Origin: Cryptomeria japonica
Taxonomy: Eukaryota > Streptophyta > Pinopsida > Cupressales > Cupressaceae
Length of the DNA: 64,000 nt
Direction: 5' to 3'
Assembly (NCBI RefSeq): GCF_030272615.1
Contig: NC_081415.1
Span: forward strand, 420,166,257 to 420,230,256
Shown in pieces: positions 39,601-51,600 of the stretch. Below the pieces are notes generated by a model that saw only the letters and a program-made list of their open reading frames with translations, did not search any database and was not told the DNA's origin. Within the stretch, counting starts at the first letter, position 1, and the number at the start of each line of letters is the position of its first letter. A program made the position numbers and the translations under genes.

Positions 39601-42600
39601 TAGGAGCCCTTGTCAAAGTAGCAGGATCTTGTTTGTTCTCGGTTCTAATCTCCAATCTCTTTCCCACTAGGCCAACAGTGTCATCATCAGAAGCAAAAGA
39701 GAAAGGTTCCAAAGGAACACCATGCAAAGATAACCAAACATTAGCATTCGTAAGAATACTCTGAAAGCGTGCCCTGATGGAAGTGCATTCCTTTTACGAT
39801 CATTGGATGAGAGGCAAAGGAGTAGAAGAAACCTTGTTCTTCTCATACATTGGATCAAAGATATCACTGTCTTCCTCCAAATCTTCAGAAACATCGGCAA
39901 GACCAAAGTCCTCAATCTGTTCAACTGCCAGCCAGCAATAATCAAGTTTTCTCGGACCTACAATCAGCCCAAACATCTTCAATCCGATGCACATGTACAT
40001 ACGCCCTTCTTCAGTTTGTTTCTCATTCCTCTGTAATCAAAATCCTTTCTAGCCTTAAAGAACCTCATGGTAACTCTTCCCATCTCCTCCTCCATTGTCG
40101 TGGCCTTAAAGATGGAATTGATAGAATACTTACCAATGGAAAGAGAAAATTTCAAACCTATCTTATGAGATCCTGATTGGGCCTCATGTACAGCATTCAT
40201 CTGACGAGCTAGCTCCATCAGTACAATCTTGTCGAAAGGGTATCAAGGGAGCATGAAGGGCTCATCATTGAAACATCCAACCCTGATATATGTGAAGGTT
40301 GGAAACTGAAGGAGCATGCATCCATATTGATTCACTACTTCCCGCGCATGATCAGACACTCTCTTGTTATACAACTTCTTATCCATCATAACCATATAAT
40401 AACCAAAGAAAGCATCATTTACTCTTCGGAAATGACTATGACTTTCCTGAAGAACCAACTGGGAATAGTATTTATGTACCTTAACCTGCCTCCTATCACC
40501 AGTAGTAGACAAACCAGGAAAATGTCTCATTGAAGTTGTAGCGTACACCAAGGAAGAAGTCATATAGAACATAAGTGTGGTAGGAACCTTGGTGAGTTGT
40601 TCACTGATCTCTTTTCCCCAAAATATCTTCTTCGTGTTTTGTCTGATCACATGAATATACCGATACATCCATTTATAGAAAGTATTAGAGGTGGGAAGTC
40701 CTTTAACTCTACTCAAAAGAGTTATCAAATCATTGACCTCTTCAATGAATTCACATCTGGAAAGAGTCTCTGGCCATCTTGCAATAGTAGGTCTTGGGGT
40801 TTTAAGCCAATTATCATTCATTTTACGCTTACACTATCTAAATTTCTATCAAAATAGGCTATAGCTGACTGCATTGTAATATCAATATACTTCTCAATAC
40901 TGGGACATTTGAAGATTGAATCAAAGAATTCTTCATCAAGCCTGATCAATTTCTTTCTGGATTCATCCTTCACACTTCTACTATCTAGATCAAAATGATC
41001 TGCCACTGCCATTACAAATTCGGGATCCTAAGCCGACATGGGAAAAGATGCTACTAAGTGGATGCCACTATTGATAATAGCTTCCATGTCACGATATGAA
41101 GGTGGTTTCTTGATTCTTTTCTGAAATTGTTCTAGATCAACATAACCTATCTCTGTGTCTCTAATGTGATCAATATTAGAAGTAACTGAAGGTGGAAAAA
41201 CCGGATGTGGGTCCTACTTCTTGAATTCCATCCCTCTTTTGTATGAATGTTCTTATGTCATTGATATCACATGTTCTTAAATGATTAAAGCTGGTTATAG
41301 TTATTAGTGTTGAATATTGAAGAACTTTTGAGTGTTTACAAGTAATCTTTGAGTTACTTTGGAAATTCAAAAATTGGGAATTAGCTGAGAAGAAATTGCT
41401 TTAAGTCTTTGAGCTTATACAAGTCATCTCCAAAAGTTGTATTTGAAGGATAAAAAGTAGAGATTTTGTGCTATACAGACTATCTGGCTAGAGTAGAATA
41501 TATTTTAATTTATTTGTGAGTCTTTGAGATGACAATATATTTGGTTTATAGTGGTTGATAGGAATCTTCGTACATAGAAGGAATCTGAGTTCTTAAGTGT
41601 GCAAATTCTCATCCCGGGTCATCTTCAGAAAAGGAAAGTAACAGAAGACTTTGTTCTTTCACGGACGCTTTACTTTCCAAATTAGTTAGTATAATATTAC
41701 TGCAAGTTTTCAAAGTTATTTAAGTTAAGGGAAAGTCTATTCTTAAAAAAGAATTGGATATACTTGGTTTTGAAAGAGGGGAACCAAGTTGTTATTGTAC
41801 CCTAGATTAGCATAAAGTTAGCAGGTAGGATAAATAGAAAATAGTTGCAGTAGCAAGGGGGAATTATATCTTGCCTTCTAAGAGGTATCATTTTGTGTGT
41901 TGTCATGAAATACACATTTTGTGAACCTTCATCAACTGACAAAATTTTCACCCAACATGATTACAAGTTTGCAAACAATTTGGAGTCAAATAAGTCCACA
42001 TTGCAAGGGATTCTATGGTAATTGTGAATGCCATTAGAAATCGAGTAACTCCCAACTAGAAGAACAATATTCTAAGGAAAATATGCCCTCTCTTGGACTC
42101 ATTAATGACCTTCACTATTAAGCATATTTATAGGGAGATAAATCAAAAAACAAACTCTGCAAATTCCGCAATAAATTGTAACATAGAATGTATAATTAGC
42201 AATTCAAAAGAGCCTTGAGCTCCCCTTGCCCTCCTTGATAACATTTGCATTCTAAAGGTAGTGAATGATTATTATCTTCCCCAAGAATATGTCCATTGCA
42301 TTGATGATGACATCGACAGTCTAGCATATGCAAGCTTTCACACTAGTACTAAGAAGACACCAGAACATCATGACTTGGGATGTATCTAGTAGCTTCAGGG
42401 AGCTCTACTTATGCACCACATTTTTGCAAGCATTTGGAGCTTCACAACATGGATACTATGGTTAGGCAATTGGCAAAGAAACACCAAATAGTATTTTTTG
42501 GAGCCATAACCAACTTGAGGTTGAAGAAGGGGTTAAAACCAACATTATTATCATCATTCATGCTCTCAAAACAATGCTTGGAAAGTCTTTCTTGGGGATG

Positions 42601-45600
42601 GAGGATGGTTGTAGAGTGAATATTGATATCTCCTCCATGCTTCTACCAATTCTCCTAGAAGCAGGGGAAGAAATGGAGGTCATCAAAGTTGTGGTTTTGG
42701 CATTAATCGAACCTCAATGGTGTAGAGGATTGAGGATAGTGTTAGATAAGTCTGTCACAAATATGGGATTTCCACTAAGGGTAGGGGCTTAGACCTTGAA
42801 CAGCTTGGCACCCACAAGATTTCCACAAAAGGTAGCGTATTAGACCCTAAACAATTTGGTTCCTATATGCCCTTGGATACCATTTGTCATCTCAAAATGA
42901 GGAACAACACAAGCACCAAGAAAAATGGACCGTTGAATTTCTAAAGATAACAACCAAAGCAGCTCCATCTATAGGAATCAACTAGACTCTTGCAATGCTA
43001 AGCAATAATGAGACTATGCGTAGTATGTACAATAGGGAAGATATTTCCTAGTAGCCAATGATGAAAGTATAACTGCACTGGCAGATATGTATAGTTTTTA
43101 TTGATAGTATACTTGCATGGGGATTTTGTAAAAATAAGACTCCCTCTACTTCAAATTAAAGAAACAGAAATGTTCATTTAAGGGAGACTGTGATAAGTTA
43201 TTAAGTAGTGTAATTCCCAACCCCATAGAGGTCGTGGCTCATGGCCATCCATGCTGAAGGAGCACCTCATATATTTCTTTTCTGTTCACTATAATGGGTG
43301 TAGCCCCCCAGGCCAACTTCATTGACCAAAAAAAAAAATATCGCAAACTTAAGTTGAACAGAAAACTGTTTACAGTCTGAAGGTCTTATTTGTCAATAAA
43401 ATCATTTCAGTTTCCCTTTACTATTTAAGAGTCGTCTAAAAGTTCTGCAAACTTGGCTTCTGCAAATGTTGATGCGCAAACACCTTCATTGCTCCTTCCA
43501 ATCTTCATCACTGCCCAGACACTTGTTTTAGAGTTTTTTCATTTTTTATCTTTATGGTTTTTGGGGGGAGACATGCCAAGACATGGGAGGGTCATCTCCT
43601 GACATTGGAGACATCGCCAAACCCATCTCAAGGACAGGATAAATGCTTCAAGGGGTGGGGGATGCATCTCCCTACAACACTGCCTGGAATACCCTACGAC
43701 TTGTAATTGTCTATTTTTTGCATGAAAGTAGACAAGTTCTTTTCCAGCAGAAAATTTTCTTATCAAAGCCCAACACATTACTAATAAAGTGAGAAACAAT
43801 AAAAATGATTAAGATTTCTACATGCATTTAAGTTTTATCAATTGATTGAAAATATAATTCTCTGAGTAGCCCCATACCATGCTTTTAAATAATGCAATTC
43901 CAGTACTAGTTCCCATTTGCTACTTCAAGATGATTATGATTTAAATTTTAGCTATTTATATTATGATGATGATTATCAAATTTCAATATAATTAATGTTT
44001 TCTTTTGTTGACATTTAGTCAGAACTTTAAAACGTAAGTTTTTAATTTTATGCATTTTACATTTTCAGATTTGTACAGCCATTGAGTATTTTTTCAAAGC
44101 TTAAAATTTTAAATAGTTTTTTAACTTTACTGCCTTTAGGTATCTGTCTCCAACCTTCTACAAATGGGGTATTGATACCTAACCTATCTCTCATACTAGT
44201 ACTAGTCCCCATCTCCTAGTAACTATGGTTTGATGGCATCAATACTCATAAATCTTTGAAACCAATGAAATGGTGCATGTGGGACAGAGTTACTTTTGCA
44301 CTAAGAATTTATAATGTTCATCGGAAATCAAAATTAGAAGCAGTTGGCCCGTTGCTTCTCAAGAAGGGGCAACCAATCCAGTTGGCAATTCTAGGAAATC
44401 ATCTAAGTTCTGACAAGATACCGAAAAAACTAGTACAGTACCTTCTTGGCAGTGTAACTTCACAGCTACATGGAGAAACATCTCTGTTAAAGATTCATTG
44501 ATAAGCTTAGAATGAGTACTACATAATGAAGATATGTGGATATCCAAACCTTGTTTCGCACATATCGTGAGAAGCATCTTCCTATTATTTCCTTGTCTTG
44601 ATTATGCTGCTTGGCTATTTGCAAGAGGCGGCCTACTCTGGGTGCCGAGGGAATTATCAATAATCTTAAAACAATACTTTCTAAGGACTAAGCAACATCA
44701 TTGATTTCCAAGCCAATTGGTGGCCATTTTGTTATAATATTGAAGAGTGTGAAAATTGAAGTGCATGAAACTGAGCATGTTAAGGATTGCATAATGAAAT
44801 ACAATGTCAGTAGCACACATAGAGTTGCAAAAAGTATCACTTTGCAGCCTTCCTTTGGTTATTTTTGAACTTGGGGTCAGTGCATACGGTGAAGAAATAT
44901 CCACATTGATGAATCATGTATAGATCAAGTAGAAAAAATTAGTATTGCAAAACTCGTTATCATTTTCTAAGGAGTTTATACATGGTAACATGAACAGTTA
45001 CAACTGGCCTAGTCCCAAACACATAAAAGTTTCATACTGCGATATATAAGTGAACAATTCCCTAGAGCCAAAATCAACATTACAGAAAATGGATATGAAT
45101 AATAAGCATGAAATTAAGAATATAGAGGAATGATGTTAAGAAAAATAACCATTCTAACTAATATAGAGTTGAAACATGTGTGGCAAAATAATTAGAATAT
45201 GAACAACCATTAACATAATATCATACTGCCGAATGAACAAATGTGATGACTTAGAACAACTGTTCAAAGAATCTCTATGGTAATTAACTAAGTCACAAGG
45301 TTCGAATTTGAATTCAAATTCGACAGCCATGAAATTCAGATGAAATTCGACAAGGGAAAAATTCGAAAAAAAATTCGGATAAAATTCGCCTTCTATAATT
45401 TTGTTTATTTTTAAATATATGTATACTTCCAATAAATTATCAGAATAGCGACCCTTGTTGGAGAAAATCCGAGGGCGACCCAGCAGTTGCAGACACCCGT
45501 GACCCAATAGATACAAAGCATATACAAAGAATACCCACGACCAGCTGAGTTGTGTTTAGAGGCAGATAGCAGTGCTTTATAGAGGAAATTCAATTAAATT

Positions 45601-48600
45601 CGATTTTTTTTATAGAAGTTTGAAATTCAATTAAATTCGAACCTCATCCATGAAAATCGCCGTATCCTGTGACTTAGGTAATTAAAGAACAAAAACAAGA
45701 AAAGGGCTTAGATAGTAGATCCTTAAGGGCAATTTAGTATGGCACAAATGATGGCAATACTGGAAGAAAATAGTCAAAAGGAAGGAATGTTGAATCTTCA
45801 AGACTTATGAATCTAAAAAATTATTATGGTGCGAATTTTTCGAGATACAGTAAACATATCATAATAAAATGGCAAAGATTGTATACAAAGAAATAGAGAA
45901 AGAAGGAACGAAATAATATCAATGTCCATAAATGACCAAAGTAAGCAAGTTTGCTTAAAAATCATATTCAATTACAACAAAGTACTGGGGCAAAAGGGCC
46001 CTTTGATGTTAAAGAAACTAAACACAAAGAGATGAAGCAAAGAAACAAATGTTTGAAATTTTCATATGATGTTCATAAATGAAAGACATTTGTACCTATA
46101 TTTGAAAAATATGGCGACATAGTAGATAAATTCACAATATTAAAACATAATTGCTTACAGAAGCTAGTAATAAGGGAGGGTGCAATTAACCTTGTAACTA
46201 AAGATTAGTTGGTGATCGGTGGTCACGTCTCACTTTATGTATTCATCCATTTCATTTTCTAATCTGATGAAATAATATCACATCAGGACTTCCCCTCTCA
46301 ATTTATAAATTCTTCCCTATCTTTGCTTGCTTTTCTCTCAAACTATCAGCAATGAAGGTGTGCAAGGGTCCACAAAAGGAAAGACGTAAGAGAAGAACTG
46401 TTGTGTCAGAAGACTCAAAGAGTAAACCTGCAATAAAGGTCTCATATTTTGAAGAAATTTTTTTTTTTTGAAAGTTTGGTCTTTGGCACAGATTCAAGTT
46501 GGTTTTCAGCAGTAAACAGCATCATATCTCTGCATAAATTAATGAGTTATATTCCACAAAAATACAGATTTTGGTAAATTTCTGAAACATAAAGGCTCGG
46601 ATCAGAAATCATATTATCCTATAAGTCTTTGTTTATCTTTTTGTTTGGTTGTTATTTTAGGTCATGGCAAATTTAAATAGCCTTATGATGTCAGAGTCTC
46701 AAAGGTTTAATGCTAATAATTACCCATTTGGAAAAGTAGAATGATAAGCATATTTGTATGTAAGAGTTTGGATGCATTTATCTATAAGGAATTTCCTAAG
46801 ATGAAGCCAAAGGGGGACTGAATTAAATAAAGATAGCTATGTATCTTTTATTTTGTTCACTACTAATGAAATATTGGATAAAGCTTCAGGTTTCACCTAC
46901 AGTGAACATATGGGAAAAACTGAAATCTATCAGATTTCTAATGTTCACACAGCATATTTTATGTTTTCAGTCAAGATGCTGGAAGGGGATTCCCTTCAAC
47001 AACATTTGTTTAAGACATAAAGGATCAACTAATAGCAATCAACTAAAAAGTAAATGACAAGTTTGTTATAATTGTTCTTTATAATTTTCCTCCATTTAAT
47101 AAAATTTGATAAATTGTATAGACAGTTGGAACAGACAATTTAGCTTAGGAAAGGAGAATCTCATAGAGTGCTTTGTTGGCTGATTCCAAGGGAAAGAAGC
47201 ACAAGCAACAATTATCTTTACTTACATCAACCAATTAAGGTAAAAACACTTCTATGTCCAACATCAGGTGGTTTTTAAATTATTTTGTGCAAAGAAGGAT
47301 CATACAAGAAAGATTGTAAGGGAGTGGTCAGCATGGCTAGAGAAAAGAGGAAATAAGGACAAGTTAACTTTGTTGATGAAGATTAGTGTACCTTAATGGT
47401 TTCCCAATGGACTCATTTGGGAAGGGATATTGGTTCCTTGATATAGATGACATCATGCCAGTAATAACATGAGTAACTAGTGTGTTTGGTTTGATTTTGT
47501 TTAAGACCTAAGCAGAGAAATTTGGAGATATTTGTTGATGGAAAATTAAATATTTTGCAGGCTAATGGAGACATCAAGATCAACCTGGATGAGGTAGAGA
47601 AATTTACATTTCAAAATGTTCTTTATATGCGTAGTTCAAATAAAACTTTCTTGTCTATCAGTAAGATCACTAGACATGGGCACTTGGAAGTCATATTTCT
47701 GGGTCCTGTCAAACGAGTTAAAGAGCATAGTCATTACAGATTTGAGGCTGTTAAGATATGATAAGTTTCTAATTTGACTGCATTCAATTAGAAGGTTGTT
47801 TTCTGTCTCTGAAGCTATGTCACCCTGAATAGAAAATTTCTTCATTTCAGAAAAATAATATGTTGGCTGGTTTTCTTTCATTTCAAACTGGGAACACATA
47901 TGTTAACCCTATATGAAGGGCGAACAGAACAGGGAAACATCCTTGAAGGAAATGGTATGAAAGGCTACTTGTTTCAAACACAACATTTCAATAATAATAT
48001 GTTTGCTGGTTTGCATTTCAAACATAGAAATTGGTATGTTCAGCTTATGGGGAGGGGAAAAAAATATTGTCGATGGAAATGGTATAAATTGGCACTTGTT
48101 ATTTCAAAACGGTGCATGCTGACATTTGTAGACTAAAGAAGTCAAAACATCTAGCATTTCAATGTTGTTAAAATCAATATCTAGTGCTTTAGAGTCTATT
48201 GTACTACACTTCCTGCTCTTGTTGATGAGTATAGAAGAATTGTGTGGGCATATTGCCTTATACACAACAGTGGTATGTTTGGAAAATGCAAGCAGTTTAA
48301 AGCTGATGTAGAGGTCGAATTGAGTTTGAATTTTAAGTTACAGGGTACCAATAATGGCGGTAATTCTAAAACAAAGGCCTTCTTAAAGAGACATAATTGT
48401 CTAAACACCCCCCACTACCTGGAGACTTGCACAATATATTATCTGTCTTCTTCCGTTATCTTGAACCCTAGCTTTTCCACTTTCTTCAGGACAGGATAAC
48501 ATGATAGTTATTGCTATAGTTAATTACTTCAGAGTTTTCATATTATTAATTGGTAAAAATGTTGTATTTTTGGTTGACCAGGAAAAATTAGACATGCAGA

Positions 48601-51600
48601 CTGTCCTTACTGAGTCTTAGCATGAAAAACTATCTTCTCTTGTTTTCATGGTGCACAACAATAGGAAGGACATTCCAAGTTACCACTCTCGTAAACTTTA
48701 AACTAGACAGCTAACATACTTAAAGCAATCTCTCCTAGTAGAACATTGATTAAATAGAATATAACCAAGACAAATAACCAGTACTCTCCATCACACTTGC
48801 CTGCTGTCCAGGAGGTGAAATTTTGATTGGTTGTTGTGCAGGCAAAGTTGCCGGTACAGTAGTTCCTGATATGCGTGGCACAAAAGTAGCTCCAGATTGG
48901 AGAAATGGTCCATTTGGTCCAGTTGCTGTCAGTGCATTGTTGTATTGTGCAAACTTTGCAGGTTGAGAAGCTTGCTGCATTAAAGAGTTCACTCCAAGCC
49001 CAACTGGCACGGATTGCATGGGTGTCAGAGGTGGGATACTCCCTTGCACAAACACTGGACCTGGAACAACTGAAGATGTTTGTCTAGGTGTAGTGAAACA
49101 GGGGGTATAGCTCTTGGCATTTGGATTCAGCTTGAATTCCTGCACGACAAGGAAAACAAATTTGCAAACAACATAATAGACCCTCAAGTCAGTATTTCTC
49201 TTGAAATAATTTGTGGAAGGATATTTAGCAAGATTCTTTTTAACAAAATGTTCCAATACCTTTGCATTAGGATTAAGTGCTGACTTCTTTAATGAAGCTT
49301 TTCCTGTAGGTGAATCAAATGAAGATGTCAATGCAGATGATGCAGAGGTGGATGCCGGTGATTCTGAAATTGACGAGCCTGAGTTTCCTGTACTAGTTGT
49401 CAATGGAAATTGTTCCTGTGGAGAAATAGGTTGAATGGCTGATGGGCCTTTGCTGGAAGAGGCAGGTTTTGGTGATTTTGTAACTTCAACAAGCTCAGAT
49501 GACCCTGTGCTCAAAGTGCTTGCAGCAACAGCTGATAAAGTTGATGAATGACTAGAGCCTGCAGAGAGCCACATAGCAAATGAGAGAGAAGAATGAGTCA
49601 TGTTTTAATAACCATCCTATTTTCTCAATACTGAGCACACCTGAACACTCCACCTTTGGCAACATTTCTGATCTGTCAACTGAAGGCAATTTCCCTCCAT
49701 CAGCTGCATTTATATGAAAGAAATATTCAAGATTAAAAATAAATTAGCATTTAACTGCATTTGAAAGCAAAATATTAAAATTATTGAACAAATTTCCTTG
49801 AAAAAAATTCATGTAAGGGCACAGATATGAACCTCTATTCCCTTTCAAAATGACAGAAGAAAATTTTAGCAGGAAAGAAACAATAAATTTAAAAGAGGCA
49901 GAACTCTCATACGCACTTGATACTTCTGATGGGAAAACATCCAGTTCCTTCTGCAGACAAAAAATTTAAAATACAAAAGAAGAAATCTCATCAGATAAGC
50001 TACATATCAGTGGATCTTGACCCACATAAATTTCCCATGGATTGAGCAGTATCATACGCAGCTATATATGATCAATTGCCTTTACAATGAGAACTTAAAA
50101 ATGTTCTCACTAATCAATTGTATACGCAAAGTGAGTATTTTCCATACGACGTAAATAAATGCTATAGTTTAGCAAATCACAGGTTAAGATGATGTCTATC
50201 AAAACATTAAAACACTACTTTGATATCAAGATGCTGTGGGAACAGATGGAAAGTCAGTTAAGCATGATCAATAGCACCAAGAATACTTCAGCATTTCATA
50301 ATGACAGACAGTTCCCAACAAATTAAGCATCACACTTCCTATGGAATCAGATTGGCCTCTTGAACTCTTTTGAACTTCTTTGGAATCATAAACACAACCC
50401 AGACTACATAATTATTTCACAGAAAATCAGCAGCATCCATATAAAGACGCTAAACCAGCTAGGAAAGCATAGAAAACCACTGCTTATGAATTTGTTTCTA
50501 CTTACAGAAATGTCTTTCATACTCTCAGTAAATGATGCCTGCCGATTGGCATTGTTTTCCATATGTTGCTTGCTATTCTTTACATTTTCACGTATGTTTG
50601 ACTCATTTAGCTCCCTGCAAGGGTAAACCTAGAAGTTTGCTCAATCATGGCATTACAAGTCCATACTCAATCATCACGTTATGAATCCATACTCAATCAT
50701 TGCATTACAAGTCCACACAAAAAAGAATATGACCAGAAATCGGAGTTGCATAATTCACAAGATGCCAATATGATTATAGAACTTAGAATAAGAATCAAGA
50801 TGCATACCTGCTAACACCTTTAACCAGAGAAGCAGTTAGATCTGAACTCTGTACTTCACCTGTTGGTTGGTCACTAGCATTTGATGAGATCAAAGATGTA
50901 TCCCTCGCAAAATGATTATGATGGAGAGATGCTCTCACCTAGAAGACAATAGAAGGTAAATGTCATAGGTCTGCCAGGTATAATTAGAAACAAATATTAC
51001 AAATTGGAAACACATTGAGCTAAGCAATGAAGTGTCTTCTTGAATAGAAAGAAAATCATTAGGAAATAATGTAGAAAAAAGTTCTCAAAGACTCAAAAGT
51101 ATGATGCTGATGTATGGGTAAAGCGAATTTTGGTACTTGAACAATGACAGTGTTACAACCTGTCCTAATGAAGACCCAGAAATGATAAAACAAACAAAGG
51201 TTTCTATTTTGGCAGGTTCAAAAACTGGAATTTAGAGAAAAAAAAGTCTCTTGTAATGGAATTGTAGTGCAGGTGCGCATTACAACGATTTGACATATGT
51301 ATTCAGGGGTAAGTCAAAGAAAAATGTTATATAATTCTATTATGCTTGGTCCTTGAGCGGCATTGCAGCATTTGTGTCCATCATATCTGATGAATGAAAA
51401 GATGCGAGAAATCGCCCATTGATAAATGCTATTGCAGTGACCCCTAAAGGAGCAATGTTTTTTAAAAGTAGTGGATTGTAAAGGACAAGTGAAGGATGGT
51501 CCATTTATTGCTAACATTCCTTGCCAAGCCATTGAGGAAGTGGACCCTCGAAATGTTGTGCAAGTTATAATAGACAATGCCAAAAACTGTACGGCTGTTG

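Larger units (their letters stand above)
36760..41957 (-). mobile_element. 5.2-kb element with long inverted LTR-like termini and unknown protein
   Basis: Outer ends are TGTTGGGTGAAAATTTTG at left and CAAAATTTTCACCCAACA at right. A terminal repeat of 742 bp (36760-37501) is inverted against one of 717 bp (41241-41957); they look roughly 85-90% alike by eye. TGATT flanks both sides (36755-36759 and 41958-41962). The target is a LINE RNase H whose frame resumes exactly after the element. Inside is one minus-strand ORF. TG...CA ends and a 5-bp duplication are typical of retroviral-type integrase, but LTRs should be direct, not inverted. No primer site or pol domain is seen. Confidence 0.85.

Noticed and set aside
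36760-41957. Mutator-like (MULE) identity for the long-TIR element
   Set aside because: The TSD is exactly 5 bp, not 8-11, the ends are TG...CA, and no MULE transposase motif is visible; kept only as a remote possibility.
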